Source: an uncultured bacterium (GTDB lineage Bacteria; Hydrogenedentota; Hydrogenedentia; Hydrogenedentales; CAILVY01). From it: a stretch of DNA of 64,000 bases. Made by a program: the position numbers and the translations under genes. Positions within the stretch are counted from its first letter, which is position 1. Each line of letters starts with the position of its first letter. The notes beneath the pieces are model-generated. The model saw nothing but the letters and a program-made list of their open reading frames with translations, searched no databases and had not been told where the DNA came from. Location: the NCBI GenBank assembly GCA_937951485.1, contig CALEDJ010000045.1:1-64000 (forward strand). The letters are read 5' to 3'. Below, piece by piece: positions 35,564 through 44,835 of the stretch.

Positions 35564-36022
35564 CTAGAAGGGGATGTCGTCCTCCGGTTCGGGTTCATCA
35601 ATCAGGCGCGGATCCGGCGGCTGCGCTTCGGCGGCAGGCTCCTGTGGGGGGCGCGGGCCGCCGCGGCCTTCCTCATCCCAGTCCAACGGGGTCACCCGCT
35701 GGGCCTGGACTTCAAGCCTCGCCGATTTTTGCCCGGTGTTCCTGTCGTCGAACTCATAACTGCGCAGTGTGCCTTCGATCAATACGGGGCGGCCCTTGCG
35801 CAGGCGCTCGCCGATCCACTCCGCCTGTCGGTCCCACGTCGCAATGGTCAAGAACGTGGTTTCTTCGCGGCGTTCGCCTTCCTTGGTGCGGTAATACCGC
35901 GTGTTGGCGATGCCGAAGCGGCAGTAAGCGCGGTTGTTCGCGGTGTACTTCAGTTCCGGGTCCCGCGTCAAACGTCCCGCAATGAACACACGATTCAGGT
36001 CAGGCACTCGGAGGTCGCTCAT
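35564..36022 (-). CDS. ssb: Single-stranded DNA-binding protein
   Basis: 152 aa. OB fold with [19 protein letters not shown] and [27 protein letters not shown]. An acidic, Pro-rich tail ends EPEDDIPF, the usual SSB interaction tip. The ATG at 36022 is preceded by AGGGGG; a GTG at 36043 is an alternative. Between rpsF and rpsR as in many bacteria. Confidence 0.95.
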   Translation of the reverse strand: MSDLRVPDLNRVFIAGRLTRDPELKYTANNRAYCRFGIANTRYYRTKEGERREETTFLTIATWDRQAEWIGERLRKGRPVLIEGTLRSYEFDDRNTGQKSARLEVQAQRVTPLDWDEEGRGGPRPPQEPAAEAQPPDPRLIDEPEPEDDIPF

Positions 36023-36039
36023 GATTACCCCCTTCGTTG

Positions 36040-36510
36040 TCACTCGGTTTCTTCTTCTTCGTCCTCATCCTCGTCGCGTCGTCGGCCGCGTCGGCCCGTC
36101 GCCATGGGAATGGGTTCGTCGTCATCCTCGTCATCATCCTCATCGCGCCGGCCGCGGTTGGGGGCGCCGAAACGGATTTCCTCCTCTTTCCGGCGCTGCT
36201 GTTCGGCCTCCAGGCGCAGCGTGTGCTCGTCAAAATACACCACCATGTTGCGGATCACGTGCTCCGACAACTTGAAGTAGTTGTCCAATCGGGGCAGCAA
36301 TTCCGGCGGGGCCTGGAAGCGCAACAGCACATAACAGCCGTCCGAATGCTTTTTTACCGGATAGGCCAGTTTGCGTCTTCCCCAGTTCTCCGAGCGCACG
36401 ATAGTTCCGCCGGTTTTCTCCACCAGCGATTCCACTTCCTTCGCTATCGTCTGGATGCCATCGTCGTCCAAATCGGGCCGCACGATGTACAGCGCTTCGT
36501 AAGTCCTCAA
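36040..36510 (-). CDS. rpsF: 30S ribosomal protein S6 with charged tail
   Basis: 156 aa. LRTYEALYIVRPDLDDDGI, ENWGRRKLAYPVKKHSDG and the VIRNMV segment mark S6. The last ~45 residues are an Asp/Glu/Arg-rich tail. The start is taken as TTG at 36510: AAAGGAGGT lies 8-9 nt before it, and the S6 N-terminus begins there; the only upstream in-frame ATG (36561) lies before that ribosome binding site. Confidence 0.93.
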   Translation of the reverse strand: MRTYEALYIVRPDLDDDGIQTIAKEVESLVEKTGGTIVRSENWGRRKLAYPVKKHSDGCYVLLRFQAPPELLPRLDNYFKLSEHVIRNMVVYFDEHTLRLEAEQQRRKEEEIRFGAPNRGRRDEDDDEDDDEPIPMATGRRGRRRDEDEDEEEETE

Positions 36511-36596
36511 TAAAGTCACCTCCTTTGCATGGGCGTTCGCTTTCCCGCCGTCGGGAAGCACGGCGCGCCCCCCAGCGGAGCGCGCATGGATCGCGT

Positions 36597-36626
36597 ATTA
36601 TAGCAAATGCACGCGCCATGCCTCAA
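36597..36626 (-). promoter_or_regulatory. Promoter of the rpsF-ssb-rpsR-rplI-dnaB operon
   Basis: Read on the - strand: -35 TTGAGG (36621-36626), 18-bp spacer ending TGC, -10 TATAAT (36597-36602), an extended -10. The leader to the rpsF start is about 80 nt and holds two GC-rich hairpins, one with CCG in its loop region. Confidence 0.7.
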
Positions 36627-36812
36627 ATCGTTCGTGGGAAGCGCGGAAAATGCCCCCATTCGCCCGACAATCGCCGACGGCCTGAATCCGCCCATGGGGG
36701 CCTTGCCAGGCCCCTGAATCTCAGACCTTTGGAAATCCGCATCATGGTTGCATTTGCCGGTACCGTATCGTAAGATGTGGCGTTTTTTCAGCGGCATGAG
36801 ATGGGACGGCAG

Positions 36813-38948
36813 ATGATCAGGCTAAATGAGGCGCAGCGGGCGGCGGTCATGGCGGAAGGCGGGCCGGCGCTGGTGTTGGCGGGGGCCGGGACCGGCAAGA
36901 CGCGGGTGATCATCGAGCGCATGGCGTGGCTGGTGGAGGAACGGGGCGTTGACCCGCGCCAGTTGCTCGCGCTCACCTTCACCAACCGCGCCGCGAACGA
37001 GATGAAGGAGCGGCTGGCCGCGCGTCTCGGCAGCGACCCGCGCAGCGCGTGGGTGGGAACGTTCCATTCTTTCGGCCTCTTCATCCTGCGCCGCGAAATG
37101 GACAAACTGGGCCGGCCGCGCGCGTTCACCGTCTTCGACGACAGCGATCAGTTGTCGTTGATGAAGCGGCTGGTGAAGGAACTGCCTCCGGACGCGGAAA
37201 AGGTCCTGCCGCGCGAGGCGCTGGTCTGGATGAGCCGCCTCAAGCAGCAGGTGACGGCGCCGGACTGGAACGACAAACCAAAGAACCCGGAAGAAGCGGT
37301 CCTCCGCGGTCTTTGGCGGCGCTATCACGCCGCCCTGGCGCAGTCGGCGGCGGTGGACTACGACGACCTGCTTTCGCTGGTGGTGCAACTTTTTGACGCG
37401 CACCCCGACGTGCGCGACAAGTACCGCCGCAGGTTCCGCCATGTGCTGGTGGACGAGTACCAGGACACCAACCGCGCCCAGTACCTGCTGCTGCGGCATC
37501 TTTGCGGGGATGATCCGGATGTGTTCGTGGTGGGCGACGAGGACCAGGCAATCTATTCCTGGCGCGGCGCGGATATCCGGAATATCCTGGATTTTGCGAA
37601 GGATTTCCCGCAGGCCGTGGTGTATCGTCTGGAGGAGAACTATCGCAGCACGGAACCGATCCTGAAGGCGGCGAATGCGCTGGTCGCGCACAATGTCAAT
37701 CGCCTCGGCAAGACCCTGTGGACGCCGCGAACGGATGGCGACCCGGTCCGCTTTCACCTGCTCGAAAACGGCGACGCGGAAGCCGAGTGGGTCGTGAGCG
37801 ATTTTATCAAGCAGCAATGGGACCCCAAAGAGGTGGCGATCCTCTTCCGCACCAACGCGCAGTCGCGCCCGATCGAAGAGGCGCTGCGCAAACGGAACAT
37901 CCCGTACATTCTGGTGGGCGGCATCAAATTCTACAGCCGCAAGGAAATCAAGGACATCCTCGCCTATCTCCGGCTGCTGGTGAATCCTGCGGACGACGAA
38001 TCGGTCCGGCGCATCCTCAATGTGCCGCCGCGCGGCATCGGCAGCGCCACCATGGAGCGCATCGAGGAATACGCCGCACAGCGCCGCATGCCGCTGTTCC
38101 AAGTCCTTCGCGACATCGAGACGGACACCACGCTCCCGCCGCGCGCGCGCGCGTCAGCAGCGGATTTCGTGCGGTTGATTGACGACCTGGCGGTCCAGGC
38201 GAAGTCCGCCAAGGTCGCGGCGTTGGTAATCACGCTGCTGGAGCGCATCGCCTATCGCGACATGGTGAGCCGCACCGATGAGCGCGATGCCACGTCGCGC
38301 CTGGAAATCGTGGCGGAATTCATCGAAGCCTGCAGGAAGCACGATACCGCGGGCGAAGGGGGGCTGGAGGGGTTTTTGCAGGGCTTGGCGCTCCTGAGCG
38401 ACGTGGACAACGCCGACTGGGGGCGGCCCGCCGTGACGCTGCTGACCTGCCATTCCGCCAAGGGTCTTGAGTTTGATTATGTGTACCTGATAGGGTTGGA
38501 GGAGGGGCTGCTGCCCTACGGCACGGACTTCTCCTGGGAGTACCCCGGCGATGTGGAGGAGGAACGGCGGCTCTGTTATGTAGCGATGACGCGGGCGCGC
38601 CGCGCATTGACGCTGACAGCGGCCCAGGCGCGTACACTCTACGGTCGCTCCAGTGACGACCGCGAAGTTTCGCGCTTTATTGAGGAAATCGGCGCAGACC
38701 GGCTTCAGCGTATCGAAAAGGCGAAGAAGGACGCCGAAAACCGCAAGGAAGCAGCCGAAAAATCCGATGCCGGGCGTATCCGGACCGGCGCGCGTGTGCG
38801 CCACGCCCGTTTTGGACTTGGTACCGTGCTGTACACCTCGGGTATGGACGAGAAACTGAAGGCGCGCATCCGTTTCGATACGGGACGGTCCGCCACGATC
38901 CTGGTGAAGGCTGCGCCGCTGGAGATGCTGGAAGGGAAGCGAAAGTGA
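36813..38948 (+). CDS. pcrA: UvrD/PcrA family DNA helicase
   Basis: Superfamily 1A 3'-5' helicase for repair and replication, 711 aa. LNEAQRAAV Q-motif, Walker A AGAGTGKT, motif Ia TFTNRAANEMKER, Walker B VLVDEYQDTN, motif III VVGDEDQAIYSWRGAD, motif IV LEENYRSTEPIL, motif V VTLLTCHSAKGLEFDYV and VI RRLCYVAMTRA. A C-terminal Tudor-like RNA polymerase-binding segment (RTGARVRHARFGLG) is present, as in PcrA. Start 36813 (MIRLNEAQ) chosen over ATGs at 36801 and 36777. Confidence 0.94.
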   Translation: MIRLNEAQRAAVMAEGGPALVLAGAGTGKTRVIIERMAWLVEERGVDPRQLLALTFTNRAANEMKERLAARLGSDPRSAWVGTFHSFGLFILRREMDKLGRPRAFTVFDDSDQLSLMKRLVKELPPDAEKVLPREALVWMSRLKQQVTAPDWNDKPKNPEEAVLRGLWRRYHAALAQSAAVDYDDLLSLVVQLFDAHPDVRDKYRRRFRHVLVDEYQDTNRAQYLLLRHLCGDDPDVFVVGDEDQAIYSWRGADIRNILDFAKDFPQAVVYRLEENYRSTEPILKAANALVAHNVNRLGKTLWTPRTDGDPVRFHLLENGDAEAEWVVSDFIKQQWDPKEVAILFRTNAQSRPIEEALRKRNIPYILVGGIKFYSRKEIKDILAYLRLLVNPADDESVRRILNVPPRGIGSATMERIEEYAAQRRMPLFQVLRDIETDTTLPPRARASAADFVRLIDDLAVQAKSAKVAALVITLLERIAYRDMVSRTDERDATSRLEIVAEFIEACRKHDTAGEGGLEGFLQGLALLSDVDNADWGRPAVTLLTCHSAKGLEFDYVYLIGLEEGLLPYGTDFSWEYPGDVEEERRLCYVAMTRARRALTLTAAQARTLYGRSSDDREVSRFIEEIGADRLQRIEKAKKDAENRKEAAEKSDAGRIRTGARVRHARFGLGTVLYTSGMDEKLKARIRFDTGRSATILVKAAPLEMLEGKRK

Positions 38949-40015
38949 ATCTGGAATCCCTGCGTTTGCGCATAGACGAACTCGACCGACAGATGCTGGA
39001 ACTGCTCTGCGAGCGCGCCAGATGCGCCCAGCAAATCTGGGACATCAAGCGCGGCAACCAGACGCCGGTCTATGTGCCGGAGCGCGAGCGCGATATCCTC
39101 AACCGGCTCATCGAAGCCAACCCCGGCCCCCTCCCAGACGATGCGGTATGTTCCATTTTCCGCGAGATTATCAGCGCCACGCGCGCGCTCGAAAAAGTCG
39201 TCAGTGTCGCTTTTCTCGGTCCGCGCGACACCTTCAGCCACATGGCCGCGATCAGCGTCTTCGGGGCCGCCGCGGATTTCCGGCCGCTCCCCTCTTTCAC
39301 CGACATTTTCACCGAGGTCGAGCGGGGCCGAATTGATTACGGTGTGGTGCCCGTGGAGAGTTCCATGGGCGGGTCCGTGAGCGATATCCTCGACCTCTTC
39401 ATCACCTCCGATCTCAACATCATCAACGAAGTCCTGATCCACGTGACCCAGAACCTGCTCGCAAAATGCCCCCTGGAACAGGTGGAACGCGTCTATTCCA
39501 AGGACAACGCCCTCATCCAATGCCGGGGTTGGCTGCGCGCCAACCTTCCCCGCGCCGAACTCATCGAGGTCGCCAGTACCAGCGAAGCGGCCCGCCGTGC
39601 CGCCGAAGAACCCGGCGCCGCGGCCATCGCCAGCGCCCTCGCCGCGGAAAGTTATCACCTCGACATCCTCGCCCCCGGCATTGAAGACGCCCCCCATAAC
39701 TACACCCGCTTCTTCGTCATCGGACGCCAGAAAACCCGGCCCACCGGACACGACAAAACCGCCATCATGCTCTCGATCAAAGACCGGCCCGGCGCGCTCT
39801 ACCACCTTCTCCTGCCCTTCTACGAAGCCGGCATTAACCTCACCCGCATCGAGTCACGGCCCTCCAAGCAAAAAGCATGGGAATACGTCTTCTTCATTGA
39901 CTTCCTCGGCCATGCAGAAGACCCCACCGTGAAACAGACCCTCGACATCATCACGGAACGCGCCAACATGTTCAAAGTCCTCGGCTCTTTCCCCAGTTCC
40001 GACAGGATTGAATAG
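38945..40015 (+). CDS. pheA: Bifunctional chorismate mutase / prephenate dehydratase
   Basis: Phenylalanine synthesis enzyme, 356 aa. Chorismate mutase domain 1-85 (LRLRIDELDRQMLELLCERA, IWDIKRGNQTPVYVPERE); prephenate dehydratase ~90-265 (VAFLGPRDTFSHMAA, GVVPVESSMGGSVSDI, YTRFFVIG); ACT domain ~272-352 with the Phe-site-like ESRPSKQKAWEYVFF. GTG start overlaps the helicase stop by 4 bp. Confidence 0.95.
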   Translation: MNLESLRLRIDELDRQMLELLCERARCAQQIWDIKRGNQTPVYVPERERDILNRLIEANPGPLPDDAVCSIFREIISATRALEKVVSVAFLGPRDTFSHMAAISVFGAAADFRPLPSFTDIFTEVERGRIDYGVVPVESSMGGSVSDILDLFITSDLNIINEVLIHVTQNLLAKCPLEQVERVYSKDNALIQCRGWLRANLPRAELIEVASTSEAARRAAEEPGAAAIASALAAESYHLDILAPGIEDAPHNYTRFFVIGRQKTRPTGHDKTAIMLSIKDRPGALYHLLLPFYEAGINLTRIESRPSKQKAWEYVFFIDFLGHAEDPTVKQTLDIITERANMFKVLGSFPSSDRIE

Positions 40016-40019
40016 GAAA

Positions 40020-40053
40020 ACGCCGTCCCTCCATCCGTTTTGGGGGACGGCGT
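40020..40053. terminator. Shared bidirectional terminator
   Basis: Stem acgccgtccc/gggacggcgt (40020-40029, 40044-40053). On the - strand the stem is followed by a run of T, so it ends the 39-aa gene; on the + strand it lies 5 bp after pheA. Both genes converge on it. Confidence 0.75.
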
Positions 40054-40078
40054 CTGTTGGCGGTATGCGTGTATCCGA

Positions 40079-40198
40079 CTATTCGGGGCAGCCGCCGACA
40101 AGACCGCAGAGCAACTCACGAATGAGCGTTTCCAGCGTGCCGACGATGAAATCCACCAACAGCGTCAGAATTGATTCCCACAGACCAGTGAAATCCAT
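40079..40198 (-). CDS. Small hydrophobic protein, 39 aa
   Basis: The product (MDFTGLWESILTLLVDFIVG, then TLETLIRELLCGLVGGCPE) is one amphipathic or membrane helix with two cysteines at the C-terminal end. An excellent ribosome binding site (AAAGGAG, 8 nt before ATG) and a terminator 25 bp after the stop argue for a real gene. I do not recognise a family. A palindrome (40239-40257) lies about 40 bp upstream. Confidence 0.6.
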   Translation of the reverse strand: MDFTGLWESILTLLVDFIVGTLETLIRELLCGLVGGCPE

Positions 40199-40238
40199 GT
40201 GTTTTCTCCTTTGCTTTCCTGACTTTTCCTACCCATGC

Positions 40239-40257
40239 AAACGCATCACATGCGTTT
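40239..40257. promoter_or_regulatory. Possible operator palindrome
   Basis: Perfect 8-bp arms aaacgcat/atgcgttt around cac, 41 bp before the 39-aa gene start. It could be a regulator site or a small leader hairpin. Confidence 0.35.
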
Positions 40258-40735
40258 CTACGCATTCATACACGATACCGGCCAAAACGTTACGCCAATT
40301 TCGTGGTTTTTCCCTTCCGGGAAATTCTTTCCCCGTCGCTGCGCCGAAGCGATGCCGTTACAAAAACCTCTCGGTGGTCAATTCCGCCGGATTCCATGGC
40401 TTCAATCATTGCATCGGCAATTTCTGTGCCGTTAAGTATCCCATCCAGGGGGCGATTGTTCATAGCGCACCCCTCGAATATCCCTTATCCGCCCGCATTA
40501 TAGGCCATAAGGATATTCAACGCAATGATTTGGTTCGGTCCCATATTGCCGGATAACGGGCGAGTTTCCCGCGCGGCACGGGCGTCACGCCCGTGGCCGC
40601 AGGTGGGGTCATGGGCGCGACGCCCATGCCGCTTTGTCATTCGAATCATTCAAAGTGGTGCCCTCACGGCCAGAAACGCACCATCCCGTAGGGGGCAGCC
40701 GCCGGCGCATTCGCTGGGAGCACATGCGCTTTGGG
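40258..40735. other. Intergenic, two tandem hairpins
   Basis: No ORF found. Two neighbouring palindromes, cacgggcgtcacgcccgtg (40577-40595) and catgggcgcgacgcccatg (40610-40628), belong to the common gggcgtcacgccc motif also present at 26438. Confidence 0.5.
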
Positions 40736-40741
40736 TATAAT
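40736..40741 (+). promoter_or_regulatory. -10 box before the esterase gene
   Basis: A TATAAT hexamer lies 45 bp before the esterase start. No good -35 is seen at 16-18 bp upstream. Confidence 0.4.
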
Positions 40742-40786
40742 GAGCGCCGTGCGCCGGCAGGCGGCGCGCCCCAGGATAAGAGGCCG

Positions 40787-41692
40787 ATGAAATACCCGAT
40801 CACGCGCCCCGTGGCGCAGTTGTACCGTCCGGCAGCGACCTTGCGCATCCGACCGCGCACCGCCGGCAATTATGTGCAGGAATGTAATCATGTTTATGCT
40901 GAGGCGCATGGGATGGGGCTGGTGATGGACGTGTTCCGCCCGGAGGGCGCGGAGAACGGGCGGGGGGTGGTGGATGTCATAAGCGGGGGATGGCATTCCG
41001 ACCGCGTCTTGCTGAACAATCACCTCGGGCTGGGGGTGATGGATGCGCTTTGCGCGCGCGGGTTTACGGTCTTCGCCGTGTCGCCGGGATCGGTCACAAA
41101 GTTCACGGGGTTCAACATGGTGCGTCATGTGCAGGAGGCAATCCGGCACATCAAGGCGCATGCGGCGGATTTTTCCGTGGACCCGAATCGGCTGGGGCTG
41201 ATCGGCGCATCGGCGGGTGGCCACCTCGCGGCGCTTGCCGCGCTGGACGCGCTCCCCGCCCACCCGCACAGCCGCGACCCGTTCCGAACGCACGACACGC
41301 GGGTATGCGCCGTAGCCCTGTTTTTTCCGCCGACAGACCTCGCGGACTACGGCGGGCAGGCCGTTGATTTTGCGAAAGCGGAAGGATTCCCTCTCATGCG
41401 GCTGCTGGTGGACGACGGCGCCCCGCCGCCGAGTCCGCAGAAAGTCCGCGAATTGCTGGAAGCATTGTCGCCGGCGCGGCAGGTGCGCGCCACGCCGCCG
41501 CCGTTCCTGCTTGTTCATGGCGATGCGGATGCGATTGTGCCTGTTTCCCACTCGGAGAAACTGGCGGCGGCGGTGCGCGCGGCGGGCGGATCGGCAGACG
41601 TGATCATCAAGCCCGGCGGCGGACATCCCTGGCCCGACATCCGCAACGAAATCGAGCAGATGGCGGATTGGCTGACCGCGCATCTTCAATAG
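40787..41692 (+). CDS. Alpha/beta hydrolase (esterase/lipase type)
   Basis: 301-aa cytoplasmic hydrolase; no signal peptide. Nucleophile Ser in GLIGASAGGHLAA (about 136-148), acid in VHGDADAIVPVSHSE, catalytic His in GGGHPWPD, and an oxyanion segment VISGGWHSD in place of HGGG. This is the BD-FAE/acetyl-esterase arrangement. Start 40787 after AGAGG; upstream in-frame codons reach 40634 without support. Confidence 0.85.
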   Translation: MKYPITRPVAQLYRPAATLRIRPRTAGNYVQECNHVYAEAHGMGLVMDVFRPEGAENGRGVVDVISGGWHSDRVLLNNHLGLGVMDALCARGFTVFAVSPGSVTKFTGFNMVRHVQEAIRHIKAHAADFSVDPNRLGLIGASAGGHLAALAALDALPAHPHSRDPFRTHDTRVCAVALFFPPTDLADYGGQAVDFAKAEGFPLMRLLVDDGAPPPSPQKVRELLEALSPARQVRATPPPFLLVHGDADAIVPVSHSEKLAAAVRAAGGSADVIIKPGGGHPWPDIRNEIEQMADWLTAHLQ

Positions 41693-41706
41693 CGGCGCGC
41701 GCCCCG

Positions 41707-42069
41707 TCAGAAAGCGTCGCGGAAAAGCGTAATGACTGGTTTCTCATTCGGCGGCGCAGTGATCGCCACCACATCGAAGCGGTAGTAGGTATCGGGTTCC
41801 TCGTGGCGCGCAAGATACATGCGGGCGGCGGCGCGGAGGCGGCGCTTTTTCTGCGGTCCGATGCTGTCTTCCGGGGCGACGGCGTCTTGCGTTGTGCGCG
41901 AACGGACCTCCACGAAGGCGACCGTGTCGCCTTCGCGCGCGATGATGTCAATCTCGCAACGGCCGAAGCGCGCGTTGCGCGCCAGGATGACGTATCCATG
42001 CCGACGCAGATAGGCGGCGGCCAGGTCTTCGCAGCGCCGCCAGGCGGGGGTGTCATTGCGACGCCACAT
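41707..42069 (-). CDS. yraN: YraN/UPF0102 family endonuclease-like protein
   Basis: A 120-aa restriction-endonuclease-fold protein: EDLAAAYLRRHGYVILARNARFGRCEIDIIAREGDTVAFVEVRSR contains the D/E-xVEVR-type active site. Start 42069 overlaps the scpA end by 17 bp. Role unknown, possibly DNA processing. Confidence 0.88.
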   Translation of the reverse strand: MWRRNDTPAWRRCEDLAAAYLRRHGYVILARNARFGRCEIDIIAREGDTVAFVEVRSRTTQDAVAPEDSIGPQKKRRLRAAARMYLARHEEPDTYYRFDVVAITAPPNEKPVITLFRDAF

Positions 42070-42928
42070 GATCGGGGGGAGTTTCCGCGGAACGGCCCGG
42101 TTCGTCAGGCGTACGCGGGAAAATGCGGATGTCGCCGTAGAGATGATGCTGGTGGGCGCGTACCCGGTCCATGCGGCACAATTCCAGAATGGCCAGCAGG
42201 CAGCACACCAACTCGATGCGCGACCGGCATTCGCGGCAGAGTTCCAGCCAGGTGATGCTGCCCCGCGTCTCGAGCGCATCGGTGATATACATGATCTTCT
42301 CGTCCACCGATGCGCCTTCCGCCAGCACCGCATGGACCGGCGCCTGGCCGAGGAATCGGAGCATGCCGCGGATTGCCTTCACGAGATCATAGAGGCTGAC
42401 CTCCAAATACTCCTCTTCTTCCTCGGAAGGCTCCTGGACCGGCTTTACCCGGCGTCCAAACCAGTCCGAGGCGCGTTCCTGCAATGCGCCAAGCGCACGT
42501 GACAGGTCCCGGAACTTGCGGTACTCCAGGAGTTTCTCCACGAGTTCCAGGCGTGGGTCCTCTTCTTCGATCTCCTCCTCGTCATCTTCCGCTTCCACAG
42601 GCAGCAGCATGCGCGCCTTGATCTGAATAAGCGTGGCCGCCATCACGATAAATTCCCCGGCAATGTCCAGGTTTTCCTCGCGCATCATGTCAAGGAAGGA
42701 AAGATATTGCTCCGTCACCTTGAGAATGGGGATGTCGAAGATGTCAATTTCCTGGGAACGGATGAGGTAGAGCAGCACCTCGAAAGGGCCTTCAAACTTG
42801 TCCAGTTTCAGGCGCAGCGCCTCGGGACTGAAGGCATCCGGCCCTTCGTCGGCCTCGACGGCCACCGCCCCGGATTCTGCGGGGATTTCCGTCGCCGTAT
42901 GCGGTATGACATTGTCGTTGTCGGTCAA
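42053..42928 (-). CDS. scpA: Segregation and condensation protein A
   Basis: Kleisin of the SMC-ScpAB complex, 291 aa. KLDKFEGPFEVLLYLIRSQEIDIFDIPI and the EFIVMAATLIQIKARMLLP segment identify it; a long acidic linker (~140-170) and a C-terminal winged helix follow. No ATG lies in the plausible start region; TTG at 42928 is preceded by ACAGGAA. scpB is not adjacent. Confidence 0.88.
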   Translation of the reverse strand: MTDNDNVIPHTATEIPAESGAVAVEADEGPDAFSPEALRLKLDKFEGPFEVLLYLIRSQEIDIFDIPILKVTEQYLSFLDMMREENLDIAGEFIVMAATLIQIKARMLLPVEAEDDEEEIEEEDPRLELVEKLLEYRKFRDLSRALGALQERASDWFGRRVKPVQEPSEEEEEYLEVSLYDLVKAIRGMLRFLGQAPVHAVLAEGASVDEKIMYITDALETRGSITWLELCRECRSRIELVCCLLAILELCRMDRVRAHQHHLYGDIRIFPRTPDEPGRSAETPPDHVASQ

Positions 42929-43194
42929 TGTGTTCCTGTCCCGAAGCGCAGAAGTCTCATCCAAATTATACGGGCTGAAGCCTGTACTCCAGAACCTGAG
43001 GCAGGCGCTTGCTATGGCTGGGATCGTATCCCGAACATTCCCCTCTGCGCAAATAACGCCCTGTGGACATTGATGCAGGCCAGCGGGTATGATCCTTTTC
43101 CAAACATCCGCCAAGCGGATACGAACCGGATTCCCGGTGGCGCTATTTCCCATTCCGGGAGGCAAAACGCCTTTCCAGGCAGGAGTGAAACACC

Positions 43195-44835
43195 GTGTCA
43201 AACAAAGAATCTTTTTTCCGGCGTCATAAAATTCTGACCACGCTGGGCGTCATTGTGCTGGTCTTGATCGTCGTTCCGATGATTTGGCTGCAATCGCGGG
43301 CGCGCGGGCCGTATCACGACTACGAACTGGACTTTCTGATCCCCGCCGCGGGCGACACGACGCCCGCGGGCGTGTTGCAGGTGGGGGTGTCCAGACGGGA
43401 TATCACCCCGAACTTCGACCTCTACGATTCCTGGACGGATGTGAACAACAACGGCAAATACGACGAAGGCATTGACACGTACGTGGACCGGAACGGCAAC
43501 GGGCGCTTCGATGGCATCTGGATGGCGGGCTTCGGCACGAACCGTCCGGCGAAGGGCGTTAATGATCCCATGTGGGTGCGGGCGATCGCGCTGAGGAACA
43601 ACGGCGTAACTGTGGTGATGGTGACGATTGACAGTATCGGCATCTATCACAACGAATACATCCGCATCCGCAAGATGGTCAATCCCAATCTGGGCATTGA
43701 CCACATCATGTTTTCCGCCACGCACTCGCACCAGGTGCCGGACACGATGAAGATATGGAGTTACGGCTTCCGGCTCTTCGGCCTGGATATCCCCTACTTC
43801 GGCTATGATCCCCGCTACATGGAATTCATCCAGGATATGGCCCGGGAGGCGATTGAGGAAGCCGTGGCGCGTCTGGAGCCGGCGGACATGTACTGCGCGC
43901 AAGTGTACATAGAACCGGAAGGATTTGTGCGTGACAGCCGCAAGCCCGTCGTCATGGACAACAACATGTACCTGTTCCGGTTCACGAAACACGAGACGGA
44001 CGAAACCATCGCCACGCTTGTCAATTGGGGCAACCACCCGGAGGCGCTCGGTTCGCGAAACTCCTATCTCACCTCCGATTTTCCGCACTGGCTGCGCGAG
44101 GGGCTGGAAAAGGGGGTGCCGCCGCCCAACGGCGTCGAGGGCTTCGGCGGCATGTGCCTTTATTTCCAGGGTATGCTCGGCGGACTGATGACGCAACTGG
44201 GCGTCGAGGTGCCCCACCGCGACGGCGTGCAGAAATTCAAAGAAGACAGTTTCGAGAAGGCGGAATCGCTGGGCTACAATTGCGCGATAGTGGCGGCGCA
44301 CGCCCTGCGCAGCGACTTGGTCTGGAAAAATGAGAACCCCAAAATTGCCGTTGCCGCGAAGACATACCTGTGTGAGATGGAGGGCATGTTCAAGTGGGCG
44401 ATCCGGCTTGGCCTGCTGCATGAAGGTTACTACCGGGGCGGCAAGGCCAAGAGCGAAGTCAATGTCATACGCATCGGCGACGTGATCATTCTCACCACGC
44501 CCGGCGAACTCTATCCCGAGGTGGTGGAGGGCGGCATCGAGGCGCTGCCCGGGCGGGATTTCGAGATTCCGCCGATCGAAGTGCCGCCGCTGCGCGGCGT
44601 GATGGAAAAACATGCGCGCATGGCCTTTGTCGTTGGCCTGGGCAATGACGAAATCGGCTACATGGTTCCCAAGAGTCAGTGGGACACGAAGCCGCCTTGG
44701 GTACATGGCAAGAGGCAATACGGTGAAGAGAACAGCGGCGGCCCGGAAATTGCAGCCACCTACCACCGTGAGGCGATGGGTCTGTTGAACCGCATGAACG
44801 ATGCACATCCCGGCACTCCCAACGCCGCGTTCTGA
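43195..44835 (+). CDS. Membrane-anchored neutral/alkaline ceramidase-like protein
   Basis: 546 aa. A single N-terminal helix (residues ~14-33) anchors or exports it. The body resembles the neutral ceramidase N-terminal domain: LQVGVSRRDITPNFD, MVTIDSIGIYHNEYIRIR, FSATHSHQVPD (metal-type His-Ser-His) and NWGNHPEALGS. An insert DVNNNGKYDEGIDTYVDRNGNGRFDG carries two EF-hand-like Ca loops. True amide hydrolysis of ceramide is not assured. GTG start; AGGAG 10 nt upstream. Confidence 0.75.
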   Translation: MSNKESFFRRHKILTTLGVIVLVLIVVPMIWLQSRARGPYHDYELDFLIPAAGDTTPAGVLQVGVSRRDITPNFDLYDSWTDVNNNGKYDEGIDTYVDRNGNGRFDGIWMAGFGTNRPAKGVNDPMWVRAIALRNNGVTVVMVTIDSIGIYHNEYIRIRKMVNPNLGIDHIMFSATHSHQVPDTMKIWSYGFRLFGLDIPYFGYDPRYMEFIQDMAREAIEEAVARLEPADMYCAQVYIEPEGFVRDSRKPVVMDNNMYLFRFTKHETDETIATLVNWGNHPEALGSRNSYLTSDFPHWLREGLEKGVPPPNGVEGFGGMCLYFQGMLGGLMTQLGVEVPHRDGVQKFKEDSFEKAESLGYNCAIVAAHALRSDLVWKNENPKIAVAAKTYLCEMEGMFKWAIRLGLLHEGYYRGGKAKSEVNVIRIGDVIILTTPGELYPEVVEGGIEALPGRDFEIPPIEVPPLRGVMEKHARMAFVVGLGNDEIGYMVPKSQWDTKPPWVHGKRQYGEENSGGPEIAATYHREAMGLLNRMNDAHPGTPNAAF

